A stretch of DNA of 64,000 bases, taken from positions 131,696-195,695 of the forward strand of contig PDHQ01000040.1 in NCBI GenBank assembly GCA_003339415.1, in the 5' to 3' direction. This document shows positions 43,760 to 55,351 of the stretch, piece by piece. Source of the DNA: Ophiocordyceps camponoti-saundersi (nom. inval.). Its lineage: Eukaryota > Ascomycota > Sordariomycetes > Hypocreales > Ophiocordycipitaceae. A model generated the notes under the pieces. The model was given only the letters and a program-made list of their open reading frames with translations, searched no databases and was not told the origin of the DNA. The position numbers and the translations under genes are program-made. The first letter of the stretch is position 1; each line of letters starts with the position of its first letter.

Positions 43760-44835
43760 GATGAAGTCCCTAAAGAAGTTCTTCTACAGCTCTTGATATG
43801 GCCATGTGGCGTCGTTGTGGGCAATGTTGATGTTACCCTCTCTTTGCTGGTGGTGAGAAAAGAGAGGTCTGTCGCGTGGCGCGTTACGCGCTTGTAGGCG
43901 TTCTTTGGGCGCGGCTTCCTTCTATAGAAGTGACTGCCTTCCTGTCTACGCGTGTGCTGCGATTGGGTGCCTTGATCCTCAGGCAGTCATGATGGCCCGG
44001 GGGGTAGAGGAGATAGGAAGGCGATAGGGGTGGCGATAGATGATAAGCTTCTTCGCCTTCACGAGGTTTACTTGGTAGCCATCTTGCACAGCTTGCATTG
44101 GCTTAAGGATGCCGTCGCCATATATGATTTCATACAGAAGAGAGAATCAAGATAGCATCGTTGCTGAACTCATAAGAGCCTCTCAAGCAATCTGCTCACC
44201 CCTGAACTCTCTAGTCGCAATTTATATGAGGCCAGTGATATCGAAGACAGGAAGATGCCACTGGCTTCGAGACATCAACGCTCTCATCTCTCGGAAAGAA
44301 CAAGTACGAGATATCAGAACATGTAAATACATGCAAACCCATCTCGTAGGTGTTAGGCAACTGGCTCTCCTTGTCTTGACGTGAAGGTCGTGTTTCTCGT
44401 CGGTGAACAGCTTGGAAACCGGTCTCAGTAGGAAACGCCCGAGCCAAGGTATACCTTCTCTGCTCTTGCCGTCCCCTGTGTCTGGCTCATACGTTCGTGC
44501 GAACCATTTCCATCGTCGCTGAATACATCACGCATTCACTAGAGGCAAACCGTATGATGATATGCGATCACGTCTCGGTAAAAAAATGACTCTATAAATC
44601 CATACACGCATAGAAATAGACAAGATATAACTCCAATGATCATAGCACTACAGTAATTCGTTATTATGTCCTCCTACAGAAATATTCATGCCGGTCATAG
44701 ATAGTATGTAACACGAAGACACTTCCGCAACTCCTCCGCTGCCAACGGTCACAACCGCCCGCAACAGAAAACCCACCTTAAGAACAAACAATAGGCTATC
44801 CATAGTAAAGCCCATCAATCATAACGAAGAAGCCC
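43760..44835. other. Intergenic region
   Basis: Rec8 upstream side and the 3' flank of the oxysterol-binding protein gene. No convincing gene; frames at 44109-44447 are short and domain-less. Confidence 0.55.
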
Positions 44836-47800
44836 TCACGAGTAGATAGACTCCAGTCCAGCCCACGCCTTCTCCGGATCCCCCTTCGGCCCAGCCATGT
44901 CTCTCTGCTCCCAGTACTTGCCGTTGAACTTCCAATACTCCTCGCCTGTAATTGAACACTTCTCACGGCTGAACCAGGCAGGTACAAACTCCTCCCCGCG
45001 AGCCTCACGCTCCCGCCTTCGATCTCGCTGCCTCTCCTCCAGTCGGTTCTTCTCGTCGGCGGCGAGGTCGTACTCGCCGTCTTCCATCGCCCGCTGGTCC
45101 GGGCGTAGCCGAGAGTCAGTGGGCGCCAGCCAGGGACGTAGCTTATCGTCGATGTGGTTAAAGGTCAGAACAAAAGGCGTCAAGTTGAAGGGGATACCCG
45201 CGGGACGCTCGTGCGCTTCCCAAACCAGGTACGCCCGGTTCGGATCCGTCAGTCCTGCAGAGCCATCAACGCCTCCGTCTTTGGGCTCCTCCACCGTCGC
45301 TTCGAAGCCTGGCGTCAGGCGGGCGTAAATCTTGGAATTCCATCGCCCGCCCATGCTGAAGCGTACCTGGCCTTCGCTGTCGACAATCTTGCCGACGACT
45401 TGGTAGGCGCTGGACGCCTTCCAACCGCGCGGCTTGAATTCGAGATAGGCCACCTCTCCCGTCGTCCAGTTCTTGATTTCCATGGGTCCGTAATTGTCGA
45501 CCGTCGGGTTTCCCGTAATGATGCCGATAACCGAAGACGTCACCTTCTTCCAGGTATAGAGATCCTCGCGCCCGCCCGCCTTGGGCCTCAGCCGCAGGAA
45601 CCAGGTTCCGAGCGGGTTGATGTCAAACGACTTGCCGTAAAATTTGGACCGCACCGCCGACTCGCCCCAATACGTCCAGTGGGGTGATTCGGCCCATGCC
45701 GCGCCGATGGGGGGGTGATGGCTGACCTGCTCGATGAAGAAGCGGTAGTTCTTGTCCGGCCGCACGTATTCGAACGTCTCCCCCAGGAGTGGGTTGAAGG
45801 GCTTGGCCACCCGGCCGATGGTGGATGCGTATTCGCTCGCCGCAAAGGCAGCTACGTAGATGAGCCGCTCGATAGAGTCGGCTCGGTCGACAGCCCGGTC
45901 CAGCAAGTCAGCGTACTCCATGTCTTCGCCGCAGCGGTACAATAGTGATGTCGGCTCGTTGAAGGATACAGGCAGCGTCATCTTGGTCATGTCCTTGCCG
46001 ATCATAGACTTGAGGATGCCCTAACCCGTCGAGTCAGTATTAGGGAAAACGAGACGTAGAGACGTCAGATCTCACCCAGAGCGACACCTTGGGTCGGTCG
46101 TCCGCGTCCATCTTGAGTCTATGTCTGATGCCATTCTCGTATCCCCTAAAGGACGAGCTTATATCGACCCCGGAGACGATAACCCCGTCAGTCTCGTCGC
46201 TCGGTTCATCCACCGGTAGCGGCTCGACCTCGACCTCTCCGGCGTCGACGGCGTCAAAGAACTCGTCCCCCGCTTCAGATTCGCTCTCCGAGAGTTGACC
46301 AAGCTGATCGAGCGCCGTGCCCCTTCGGCCCTGATTCCTGAGCGACTTGATGTCCACCTCGGCCTCGGACTGCGGCTTCTCGATCGTTGGCGTCTGGTTG
46401 GCCGAGCCGACGCCGCCGGCCACCATAACCTCCTTGAGCGCTTTTTTCGTCAGCCTCCGCTTCGTCTCGGTCTCGCCCATGCGCGTCTCGAGCTCTTCCT
46501 GTTCGCGTGCCACCCGCTGCATGCTCTCTTCCCACATGCGCCGCATGTTGGCCTCGCGGTCGAGGCGATATTGCCAGTACGCGTCGCGGTCCCGAGATAT
46601 ACGAAGTAGGTCCCCCACAAGCCCCGTCAGGCTGCGCGTGGCAGCATCGTACGTTGACAAAGCTTGCGTCACCTTGACGTCCGACAGGGGAGTCGAGGGA
46701 TTCTGGGCGAGATCCGCCTGCAGAGCCGCATGGACGGCCGACATGGTCTCCAGTTGTAGCTTGGCCGACTGTGCAGTGATGTTGAGCGCGTCCTTTGTAG
46801 CGCCAGGCTCCTCGCGAACGCTTCTTTCGTCGTAGTCGTCGTCGTCGTCATGCTGATCTCCCGGCAGCGTCTGTCCGGGAGCCCTGGAGGCGGCGTCGGC
46901 CTCAGTGCCGGCGCCCGTTAGCTCGTCGTCGTCGTCATCGACGCTGCCCGCCGTCGGTGTCCTGATTTGGGACAATGGACGGCTGGGCGCGTGAGACGGG
47001 TTCTTCTGGAGATCTGAGAGGCTCGCGCTTTCGCTGTGCGAATCGTGTACCGATAGGTTGCTGCTCTGCTCTGCCTTGGCTTGCTTAAGAAACTCCGCGG
47101 TGCGCGAGGCCCTGCGCTCTTCTTCCTTGGCCTGATCCTTCGTCCACTGGATGGAGTTGTTGAGGGCCCAAAACCAGCGCTTGGCTTCCACCTCGTGATT
47201 AGCCTTGAGCGTGTACTTGACCGAGGACTTGCCAATAATCTCAAACTTGGTCTTCTCGTCGGCGCTCATGTGCAGCTTGGCGATCCTCATGTTTATAGCG
47301 CCCCGACAGGCCGAGCCGGCATCATCCTGGTGCTTATAATAGCTCAGCACTCCGTCCTCGAGCACGAACCAGCGAAGCTGGTAGCCCTTTCGGTAGTTTG
47401 TCCACTTCTTGAGGTAGCCTTTGATCTCGCGGGCCTCCTTGCCGGCCATGAGGTCCGCAGGGCCTGTCGGGGAGACGTTATTCGAGGCGGCGTGGCCCAA
47501 GACGGCCTTTTCCTGTATTCCCCTCTGGGCGGCGACGGCGGCGGGCGAATTCTTGAGAATGGCTTTCACGCCGTCGTCGTTGGTGACGGACTGGGGAAGC
47601 TTGCCCTTGCGGTCGCGGCGGAACGGGTCGCCGCCATGGAGCAGCAGAACCTCGATGAGGTGTGTGTCCTTGTTGCGGGCGGCCTCGTGAAGTAGAGTGC
47701 CGCCTGAGCGGACGGTGGCGGACTCGGAGACGAATTCGGGGCTATTGATGTCGAGCACCGTCTTCAACCGGGGTTCCTCCAACACGCGTGCGAGAGCTTC

Positions 47801-48599
47801 GTAGTCCCTGCGGGCGACGAGTCCCTGGACCTGTGCGACCTTGGCCTCGGTATAGAGAGAGCGAGACAGCTGTAGGAGCTGGAAAATTTCGGGATTACGG
47901 GCCACGTCGATTGGCAACTTGGTCTGAGCATTTGCGACAGCGTCATTGATGTCTTTGCGGTCGAGTAGCATCTTGACGACGGGAGTTCGGCCATTAATGG
48001 CAGCAACGTGTAGCGGCGTGTTGCCGTCTTTATCACGGGCATTTACGTCGACTCCAAGGCCGTTGGACAAAACGTACTCGACGACGGGTAGCTCGGCACA
48101 TTGGATGGCCAGGTGCAGGACGGTGGTGTCTAGGAGCGGCCCAGAGCTGTACCCGGAGGTCGAAGCAGAGCCCATGGTAGATATGGAAGCATTACTGGGA
48201 CGGCGACCGGTGTCAGCGTTATCGCGCATGGCCTTGGAGATGGACGCGGTGTCGCCGCTTCGAAGAGCCTCGACGACTCGAAACTTGCGCATCGACTGCT
48301 CGAGGCTGGCCGTCTTGTCGGGGATGGGTCTAAGCTGTGAAGGCGGCTGCGGCGATCTGGCCAGAGCTGCGGACGGTTTGGAGACATGACCTCGGGTTGG
48401 GGGCTGCTGCGAGGCCTGTTTTCGCGGCGATTTGATACTACTACCGTCTTCAGAGCCAGACTCGTCATCACGCGCTTCCTTGCGACGAAGTATCGAGAAG
48501 GCAGCAGCTGACATGGAGCGCCGATGTGAGCTGCTAAAGAGTGATTCGTCAGCCCTGGGAACCCATATCGCGGGAATGGACCTACCTTGCGTCCGACAT
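44836..48599 (-). CDS. Oxysterol-binding protein, Osh1/Osh2 type (ankyrin, PH, FFAT, ORD)
   Basis: Three exons (48599-48586, 48533-46076, 46020-44836) give 1218 residues; exon 1 is only 14 nt but restores [12 protein letters not shown] in frame. Lipid-transfer protein exchanging sterol or PI4P at ER contact sites. Order: Ser-rich N-terminus, ankyrin repeats (about 130-330: [20 protein letters not shown]), PH domain (about 360-460: [25 protein letters not shown]), disordered and coiled-coil region, FFAT-like motif EFFDAVD at 762-768 preceded by acidic residues (VAP binding), then the OSBP-related domain from about 825 with the fingerprint EQVSHHPP at about 921-928. The architecture equals yeast Osh1/Osh2. 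All key motifs are intact. Confidence 0.95.
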
Positions 48600-49836
48600 G
48601 GTGAGGAGTTGTCGAAGGGTCTCTCGACGCGAGCGTCACGGGAAAGGTCACGCTGGATAATGCAGCAACGGACGATGGCGTCTTAGCCTGGATGCAATCT
48701 CCGTCCAAAAATGAAGCTCCCGTGCAGATACACGATCAGTGCAGAGTTGAGCGGCGATTGATGAGAGACATGTCGTTGGAGAATGACTGCAGTTCGAAGT
48801 AGGTGGCTTTAACTTCAGGGTAGGTTGGCGCCTGCTTTGTGATGTCAGCCGCCGACCGTCATCGGGGAGGGTCTCCATGACGTCATGATGAAGGTTACCT
48901 AGGTAGGTAGGTAGGTGGCTCACAAAGATGGCCAACTCGGCGGAAGTGACCACGCTCGGGTTCGAGATTCGCGAGACAAATGGCCAACAGAGGTTTCTTT
49001 AGGGCTGTTAGGGGCGTAGGTTTCATCATGATGAGGAAGTAGCTCTTCAAGAGCATAGAAAGAGTTGCTCCAGCTGAAGAGCCATGGTCGAGAGCCAGGG
49101 TCGAGACACAACAACACCAGGTTGGTTAGTGATAGATCTTCCTCGTCAGGAATAGTATGGTTTTGTTGTCGTTTTCTCTTTCATACCGCAGTCTGCTATA
49201 AGTGGTGTTTGCCAGTTGACACCAGCTTCAGTAGTTTTTGTTACACCATCCTACGCCAGTCAACCAACTTTGCTGTACCTCATCGTCTCTTCTTCAGCGT
49301 TGCATCAAAGATCCATCGGTTGGTGGAGATACCTACTGATTCAGTGGGGGATTGATTGCCAGTGGGATCTCGTATATATATATATATATATATATAGTAT
49401 ATATATGTATGTACATCTGTATGTATGCATAGAGTTTATTCACAGTTTCGGCTGGAACCAGTGTTAGGCTACGGAGACCAACACGGCATCGGCAATGTAG
49501 AGTGAACAAATGAGGAGGAAACGAAGCAGACAGGATTTGCGTTTCGTTTGTTCATCTGAGAGCCAATCCCGCCGTGCTGATGAAACTTGCAGCTGCTTCA
49601 TCAACATCAACATGAAAGAGCAAACGAATGGAAGTCCACCAAGATGGCAATCTATATCTCAGAGCATCCAGTTGAAGAAAGCTTCCGCAACGGCTATCGA
49701 AGCAGCTTTTGCCCTTTATCCGCTAGCTAGCTACCTTTACAACACCAGACATATACCCTCTAAGCAACCTTCTTCTGAGGACTGTGAAGTAGTAGGGAGG
49801 ACTCGACTGCCTAACTCCAGTTCGAATCCAAGCTGC
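48600..49836. other. Intergenic region with CCTAGGTAGG repeats and TA array
   Basis: No gene seen. ACCTAGGTAGGTAGGTAGGT at 48897-48915 and a TATATA array at 49374-49395. This marks the beginning of the gene-sparse right third of the window. Confidence 0.55.
49374..49407. repeat. TA dinucleotide microsatellite
   Basis: Alternating TA of about 22 bases interrupted by G, followed by a second TATATATGTATGTA run. Simple repeat, probably non-functional. Confidence 0.9.
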
Positions 49837-50274
49837 TTAAATGCATCGTCCGTGTCGAAGCGTCTTCCCCGAAGGACATCGGCACATGGCCGAGTCAACA
49901 CGCTCGTCAATAATAGTGTACCGAGTAATACCACCAGATTTCTCGCATGCTTCACTCCATATGCGCATCTTAGGAGAAGGTTCCCAGTATGTCGGGTTAT
50001 GTTTACCGTCATTGCAATAAAGGCCCTTCGATTCCCAGAAAAACCAGCAGCCTCCGCCGTACTTTTTGCAGCAGTCTTCACCGGGGTAAACGCCTTTACC
50101 GTTCTTGCATATATTCTCCCAAGACGATTCATGTGTCGATGTATAGGCGTTTCCGAAACCGAATCCGCAGTCCGTCCATTGGCAGTTAGAGCCTAGGCTG
50201 TTTTTGCACCATTGGCCGACTGAAAGCACCGGGACGAAGGCAGTTGCAGCCAGAAGAACGGTGATCAAGTTCAT
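49837..50274 (-). CDS. Small secreted cysteine-rich protein (12 Cys)
   Basis: Single exon, 145 residues. A clear signal peptide (MNLITVLLAATAFVPVLSVG, cleavage near residue 20) leads a mature chain of about 125 residues with 12 cysteines, including a CC pair (EDCCKKYGGGC) and a final CRCPSGKTLRHGRC. Even cysteine count, high Gly/Trp/Lys content and small size fit an apoplastic or host-facing effector or antimicrobial protein stabilised by up to six disulfides. No family is recognised. It stands alone in a gene-poor region, with no gene within 1.2 kb, a setting typical for effectors. Coding status is supported by the signal peptide and cysteine pattern; function is unknown. Confidence 0.75.
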   Translation of the reverse strand: MNLITVLLAATAFVPVLSVGQWCKNSLGSNCQWTDCGFGFGNAYTSTHESSWENICKNGKGVYPGEDCCKKYGGGCWFFWESKGLYCNDGKHNPTYWEPSPKMRIWSEACEKSGGITRYTIIDERVDSAMCRCPSGKTLRHGRCI

Positions 50275-52635
50275 TTTAGGGTGAAATATGTACTATGGGC
50301 AAATCGATACGGAATGTGAGGGCGTCCAACGGCTGGAGTGATAGTCATGTGTATTAGGAGAAGTTGAGATGAGCAGAACAGGACACAGGGCCAGTGTATA
50401 AATATAAAATCCAGAAGAGCAGTAGAAATATACAGACGTACCTTGACTCAAATACGAGCTCGTATGGGGAAAGGTTCAGAAGTGCCTGATGATGGGAAGG
50501 ATGCCAGCATTCTGTATGCATATGTATATATATATACATATATATAGTAGGATGTTGTACGTATGTAGATCGTATGTATAGCGGTGGTGAATCAAGAAAC
50601 CATCTTGAGTTGCGCAGGTGTTGTTGCTCTCTTACATGGTTAAGAATGATGGGTCGTCACGACATGTGGACAGAGACGTTTATCATGGCGGTATGGACCA
50701 GAATAAAATTCGATGGCGACGAGCTCTCGAGCATACTGGTTATTTGCATCTTCCTGAGCACCTTTATTTAGAAGCTACGAAGTCTGTCCTGTCACCGGGC
50801 AGAGGGTGGCAGTCGGGATCATGTGGGATGCAAGCTTTCTTGAGGCGCAAATTTAAGCTTATTGCGGTCACGGTCAATGCCTCGCTTACGGATGGGGAAT
50901 TTCGTCACGCTTGCTTCTATTTCGAGGCCTCACCTCGTACATATGTAGGAAGGCATGTATACACAAACACTTACACAAGCAGACTTGATATATATAACCA
51001 GCTAGCTTTGGCAACGCGTCTGCAAAGCCTCACTTGTTCATCTTTACTACAGCCTTACAAGCACCCTGTGCTGCGAAAAACCATCTCTTGCTGATAATTG
51101 CTATTGCTCTTTGCTCGGATACTTGCTCACGACTATACCCTTTCTCATCTGCCAAGATAAACCCCTTGACAGGGCTACCAGGTCGTCTCAAAACCATAGT
51201 TCTCGTATAATGGAGAAGCATGCGGCAACTTTTCCAAGAGCGCCGGATTAGCGTTATGTCGTTACAAGATGTTATGCGATATAACATGCATCTGACAACT
51301 CTTATCTGAGAATCATGCGCATCGTCCCCTTTCAACTGTCGCGTCGTCGTCACCCTCCTTAACACCGATTGGACAGGTACAAGGTTTTTCATCCTTCCAC
51401 CTCCGGATCACACTGCGTCAAGGATACGGATCCCACCCAGAGGGTCGGGTCACGCCCATGGGATCAGTTCATAAAGTTTCAGAAGGAGCTCTTTAAACCT
51501 TTCTAGCCCCTTGGCGAGAGTAGCTTGCAAGGTCTCTGAGGGTAAGATGAATAAAGGGGGCATCGTCAAAGAGATGAACGGGCCTCAGAAGCCGACTGTA
51601 TCCTGTAGCACATGGGGTGAAGAAGAGCGCCAATCTATACCCCTAGCCGTGCTGACCGCGCCTGCTCACAGGTTAATATGCACCCTTTTCCCAGTTCAAC
51701 TACCTAGGTACCTAGGTAGGTGAGAGCGGACGAGGAGGTAGTGCCCGGCCGACGATCCCGCATGCCGCCGACGCTCATCCGCCCTACTCCCGAAGCCCCG
51801 CGACCCCTTCTATGCCCCACTTTCCTCAATCGGTGTTGTCCGTAGCCGTGCCAGCGGACTTGTTGGAGATGCGGCCGTGGCTCTTTGGGGGGGGGAGAGG
51901 CAAGGAGGGAGATGATGGAATATGTGTATGCAGTAGATGTGAACCATCTCTGATGATTTGGAAGAAGGGAGTTGCTAACAGACTGTACCCGCAGGTTCCG
52001 GGTGCAAGGGTTGCTAAAGAACTCGTTGCTTGGGCTGGAAGAAGGGAGATGCCAGCCCGAAAGCCGGCAAAGCTGCCGCCGGAAGAAGGGTACGAAGCAG
52101 GCCGACCTCGGGTGATGTTGATGGGTAGGTAGGTAGCTAAGCTGGCCATAGCGGTCAAGCTACGGATTTCAGGCTCAGGGCAGGGAAAAACAAGAGACAG
52201 GCAAAGGCGAGTTCGAGCCCAGTCTCTACGGGTAATTGACAGAGGATTAGCCCTTACAATTTGTTCAGCCAGTGGCCAACGACCGGGACTCTGAACCGTT
52301 TAGTCTGAACCCACTCTCAGATAGCATGGAGAACTCAAGCGCCGAGGGTGCCAAAAGCAGTCCTGGTCGATGAACTGCAGGATAAAGACGTTGCAGGACA
52401 TCAGCTACTGACGGATTTCGATCTTGAACTGGTCGATCCTTCATCACTCTCGAGCTGCATTAACACCGCGACTGCCAAGGGCGTCAATAGCAGCCCGGGT
52501 CAACGGGACGCAGGATGGAGATGCTCAAGGACATTGTATGGCAGAACCTCATTCATGGATTAAGAGCAACTTTCTCTATAAAAGACTCGTCATCGATCTT
52601 AACTGATATAGCTATATACAGATGATAAGCATAGT
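50275..52635. other. Gene-poor region
   Basis: 2.4 kb without a supported gene. TA-rich repeat at 50522-50548, a TACCTAGGTACCTAGGTAGGTG palindromic cluster at 51702-51723 and GTAGGTAGGTAG at 52124-52135. Frames here are short and without domains. Confidence 0.5.
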
Positions 52636-53658
52636 TCAGCTCCCCCAAATCAAGCTCGCCCAGATGCCCAACAAGGAACCAAATCTCCGAAAAGCGCGTA
52701 TAATCCATCGCTTGAAGGGGTAAAGGAAGGAAAGCAGATTGATACCCTTTCTTTCAGAAGTTGAGATATGCTGCTTCCTTTCAGAGATTGAGATATACTG
52801 CTTCAATTCAGAGATCGAGATATGCTGCTTCGGACGTATCACCCTTCTAGCGAGGAGGACGACAGGGTCACCCCCAAACAATAAATAGTGACGCGTCCAT
52901 TGAGAGGATCCAAATCGACGAGTTCGAAGCTCATCCACGTACCGAGGCGCAGGGGAAACGTCGCCGATAATCTCGCGATAGTCATCCCCCAAGATGGAGG
53001 AATAATCTTGGGCGCCGCTCCCTACGCAGTCTCTGCGTCGACACCGGCTACATGGACGATCTTCTATCCTGTAGTCGGGCCCAGGCTGGAGATTATGCCG
53101 GAGATGGGGGATGCGCATTGCCTGATATTCTCGCGTATAGTACATGGGATGGCGGTCGCCAGATGCAAAGTAGCCTTCTCGGTGTGAATTCCGGCAACAC
53201 GGACAACGGCTGTCTTCGAGTATGTGCTTGAAGGCCACGAAATTGCTGCTGGCGTCTGAATAAAGATGCTCAGGCGGCATATAAAATCCATCGTCGTCTG
53301 AAAATCTCGAAGCATGATAATTAATATTTGCGATGACTGGTTCATTTCCATGCCTCATCTGTGTTCCTCCCTGCTGTAGGACCCCGTGTTCCTGCTCATG
53401 CTCGTTGTTTGCTTCGTCTTCAGAGTCCTCATACTCCTCCGTCGGTGGCGTTATGAGGTCGGGGAGAGTCGACCTCGTCCGGGCAGGGCTAGAATTCGAC
53501 GAGGACGACCTGTCATAACCATGTTCTTTGCATAAGAAATAAGTCGCCATTGCGAGCTCTAAGAGCGTTTTGCTGGCGCGATCCGTCACACACTTGTCGC
53601 ATGGACATAGAGGACATGGCCGGCAGCAGGTCTCGTTCGGCTCCCCGTTAGGAGCCAT
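52636..53658 (-). CDS. Hypothetical acidic/Cys-containing protein with short C-terminal repeats
   Basis: Single open frame of 340 residues from an ATG in context GGGAGCCATGG read on the minus strand. The N-terminus is Cys-rich (CCRPCPLCPCDKC), perhaps a metal site. It is followed by an acidic linker (EEYEDSEDEANNEHEQEHG), a central part with paired Cys (CPCCRNSH, CSRCRRRDC) and, near 280-310, three copies of a nine-residue unit (ISISELKQY, ISISERKQH, ISTSERKG) encoded by a 27-bp tandem DNA repeat. The C-terminus is basic and hydrophobic. No known family. Length and composition suggest a real but lineage-specific gene; a missed intron is possible. Confidence 0.55.
   Translation of the reverse strand: MAPNGEPNETCCRPCPLCPCDKCVTDRASKTLLELAMATYFLCKEHGYDRSSSSNSSPARTRSTLPDLITPPTEEYEDSEDEANNEHEQEHGVLQQGGTQMRHGNEPVIANINYHASRFSDDDGFYMPPEHLYSDASSNFVAFKHILEDSRCPCCRNSHREGYFASGDRHPMYYTREYQAMRIPHLRHNLQPGPDYRIEDRPCSRCRRRDCVGSGAQDYSSILGDDYREIIGDVSPAPRYVDELRTRRFGSSQWTRHYLLFGGDPVVLLARRVIRPKQHISISELKQYISISERKQHISTSERKGINLLSFLYPFKRWIIRAFRRFGSLLGIWASLIWGS
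52755..52833. repeat. 27-bp tandem repeat, three copies, inside coding sequence
   Basis: Three imperfect copies of AGAGATTGAGATATACTGCTTC-like DNA sit head to tail, in phase with the reading frame of the 340-residue protein, so copy number could change protein length without frameshift. Confidence 0.85.
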
Positions 53659-55144
53659 GGCGGTCGGGGAATGATGTTGAACAGTCGGTTACTCTTTCTG
53701 ATTGGAAAGAAGAACTGAAGTCTTCTTAGTTCTTCCGATCTAGCCTGGACTGACGGTGATGGCGATGTCACCGGGTTGCGGATTGACGCGATAGACGGGC
53801 GTGGTAAGAAACGGAGGATTTCATGGGCGACATCAGTCCCTTATTAAATAGGATATGAGCAGTGAGTCACTCAGGAGGGTTTATAGAGAGTCTTCGGGTT
53901 GATGATGTCAAATGCATCTCTGAATCCTGTAATGACCTTGGCCTTACATTTACTCCCTACGTTAGTAGGTATTATCATCCGCGAAGCCGCAGCTACATAT
54001 TGCGTGGCAGAAGGGCTGCAGATAGGAGGACGACAGAGGCTAGGTGGCCTACCTATGTCCCTCACTTTTCCTCTCTGTAGCCTGACCCCCTTTTCATTCT
54101 TATACCGTCATACGTACGTACACATACTCGACTGTGCGTGTCTTCCCCCCCCTTTACGTGTTATGGGTTACTACATACTAACTATATACTCCCACCTACC
54201 TGGGGGTATAGGCCAGGCTGTCGTCCAAAAAACCTTGTTTCTGATGCACTACGTCCTCCTTTCAACCGAGTTATCAGGGAAAGGTCCGTACACGCCTAGG
54301 TGATAGGTAAGTATGTAGCCCTGACGAGCCCGAACGATCCGCCAGATGGGAAGACGACCCTTGATGGAAGTGATTCAAGCTGAGGCGATATCCGCTTCCA
54401 CCCTCTGATGCATAACTCCATCTCAGGCAAACCGCGTTCACAGATTCAAGGCTCGATAGGGTTCCTTCTGCTCGGATTATTCGCGTGGGCAATTAATATC
54501 TACCCAAGCAGTTTGCACAAGAGGAGTGGTCATTTGTTGTTAACTTCAGGACAAGGTACAAGCAAGTCCAAAGCAATACTAGCAAGGCTTAAGTGAAGCT
54601 ACCAAGGCTCAAGCAGCTGAGGAATAGTAAAAGTATTTGCTCCAGACCAGAAAGATTCTTTCACCTGCAACCCGGACCTAGCGCCGGCAAGCTAGGATAA
54701 CTCCGCTGTCAAAAACAACAAAGACTGTTCACACACCTTAGCTGGAAGGCAGAATCCCAGGATGATCCAACTTATTCAAGCTCCATGCAAGCTGAAACCA
54801 TCGTCTCTTGGTAAGCTAGCCGTGACTTGTAGGCAGATTCCTTATCTTTCCGCCGAGGTTGAGTTCTAAGCCTTAAAGGGGAGCAAGAGGAGGTAACTTG
54901 CTGGAGAAAGAAACTCAAAGCAACTCCCTCTTAGCATATTCAGTGTATATAGAGTGTAAGTAGCTTGCATGGAAAATGAAATCCGTCACATGTTTTCATA
55001 TGTAGTTGTCGACTGTCTCTGTATGTACGACAAAAAAAAGCAGCAATAGAGCCTAATCTCCATCTCAACACATGTTTCTTAAGTTTCCGAGCAAATCCAT
55101 CCTTCCGGTCATGTCATAGAGTCGTGATAGTGGTCGATAGCAAT
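53659..55144. other. Gene-poor region
   Basis: No gene supported in 1.5 kb. Contains CCCACCTACCTGGGGG at 54190-54205 and CGCCTAGGTGATAGGTAAG at 54294-54312. Confidence 0.5.
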
Positions 55145-55351
55145 TCAAAAGCAGCCGCCACGGCGACCATCCCAACGTCTGCGATTATCCTCACAGACAC
55201 AGATCTTGACCCTCGGATCCCAACGCGTGCCGGGGAAGATGACGCATTCTCTCTCACGGGCTTCAAGAGCGTTGTCGGCTTTGTCTTCGTTTAGAGGGTG
55301 GGCGAGGCCAGAGACGGCGAGCGTAGCGAGAAGGAGGTTGGACAGGAACAT
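55145..55351 (-). CDS. Small secreted peptide, 68 residues, four Cys
   Basis: Signal peptide MFLSNLLLATLAVSGLAHP (cleavage near residue 17-18), an acidic propeptide-like part ending in EARERE, then a basic domain with four cysteines (C36, C51, C53, C67) and many Arg residues (NRRRWDGRRGG). The pattern resembles small secreted cysteine peptides or effectors. The frame is complete with an ATG start and a TGA-free run to the stop. The upstream 150 bp are AT-rich with a TATATAAT-like box (55374-55382). Function unknown; short length keeps confidence moderate. Confidence 0.6.
   Translation of the reverse strand: MFLSNLLLATLAVSGLAHPLNEDKADNALEARERECVIFPGTRWDPRVKICVCEDNRRRWDGRRGGCF

Noticed and set aside
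52140..52240. tRNA-like sequence (AGTTCGAGCCC B-box-like, GCCATAGCGGTCAAG A-box-like)
   Set aside because: No acceptor stem pairs and the anticodon arm does not fold, so it is at most a chance or decayed match.
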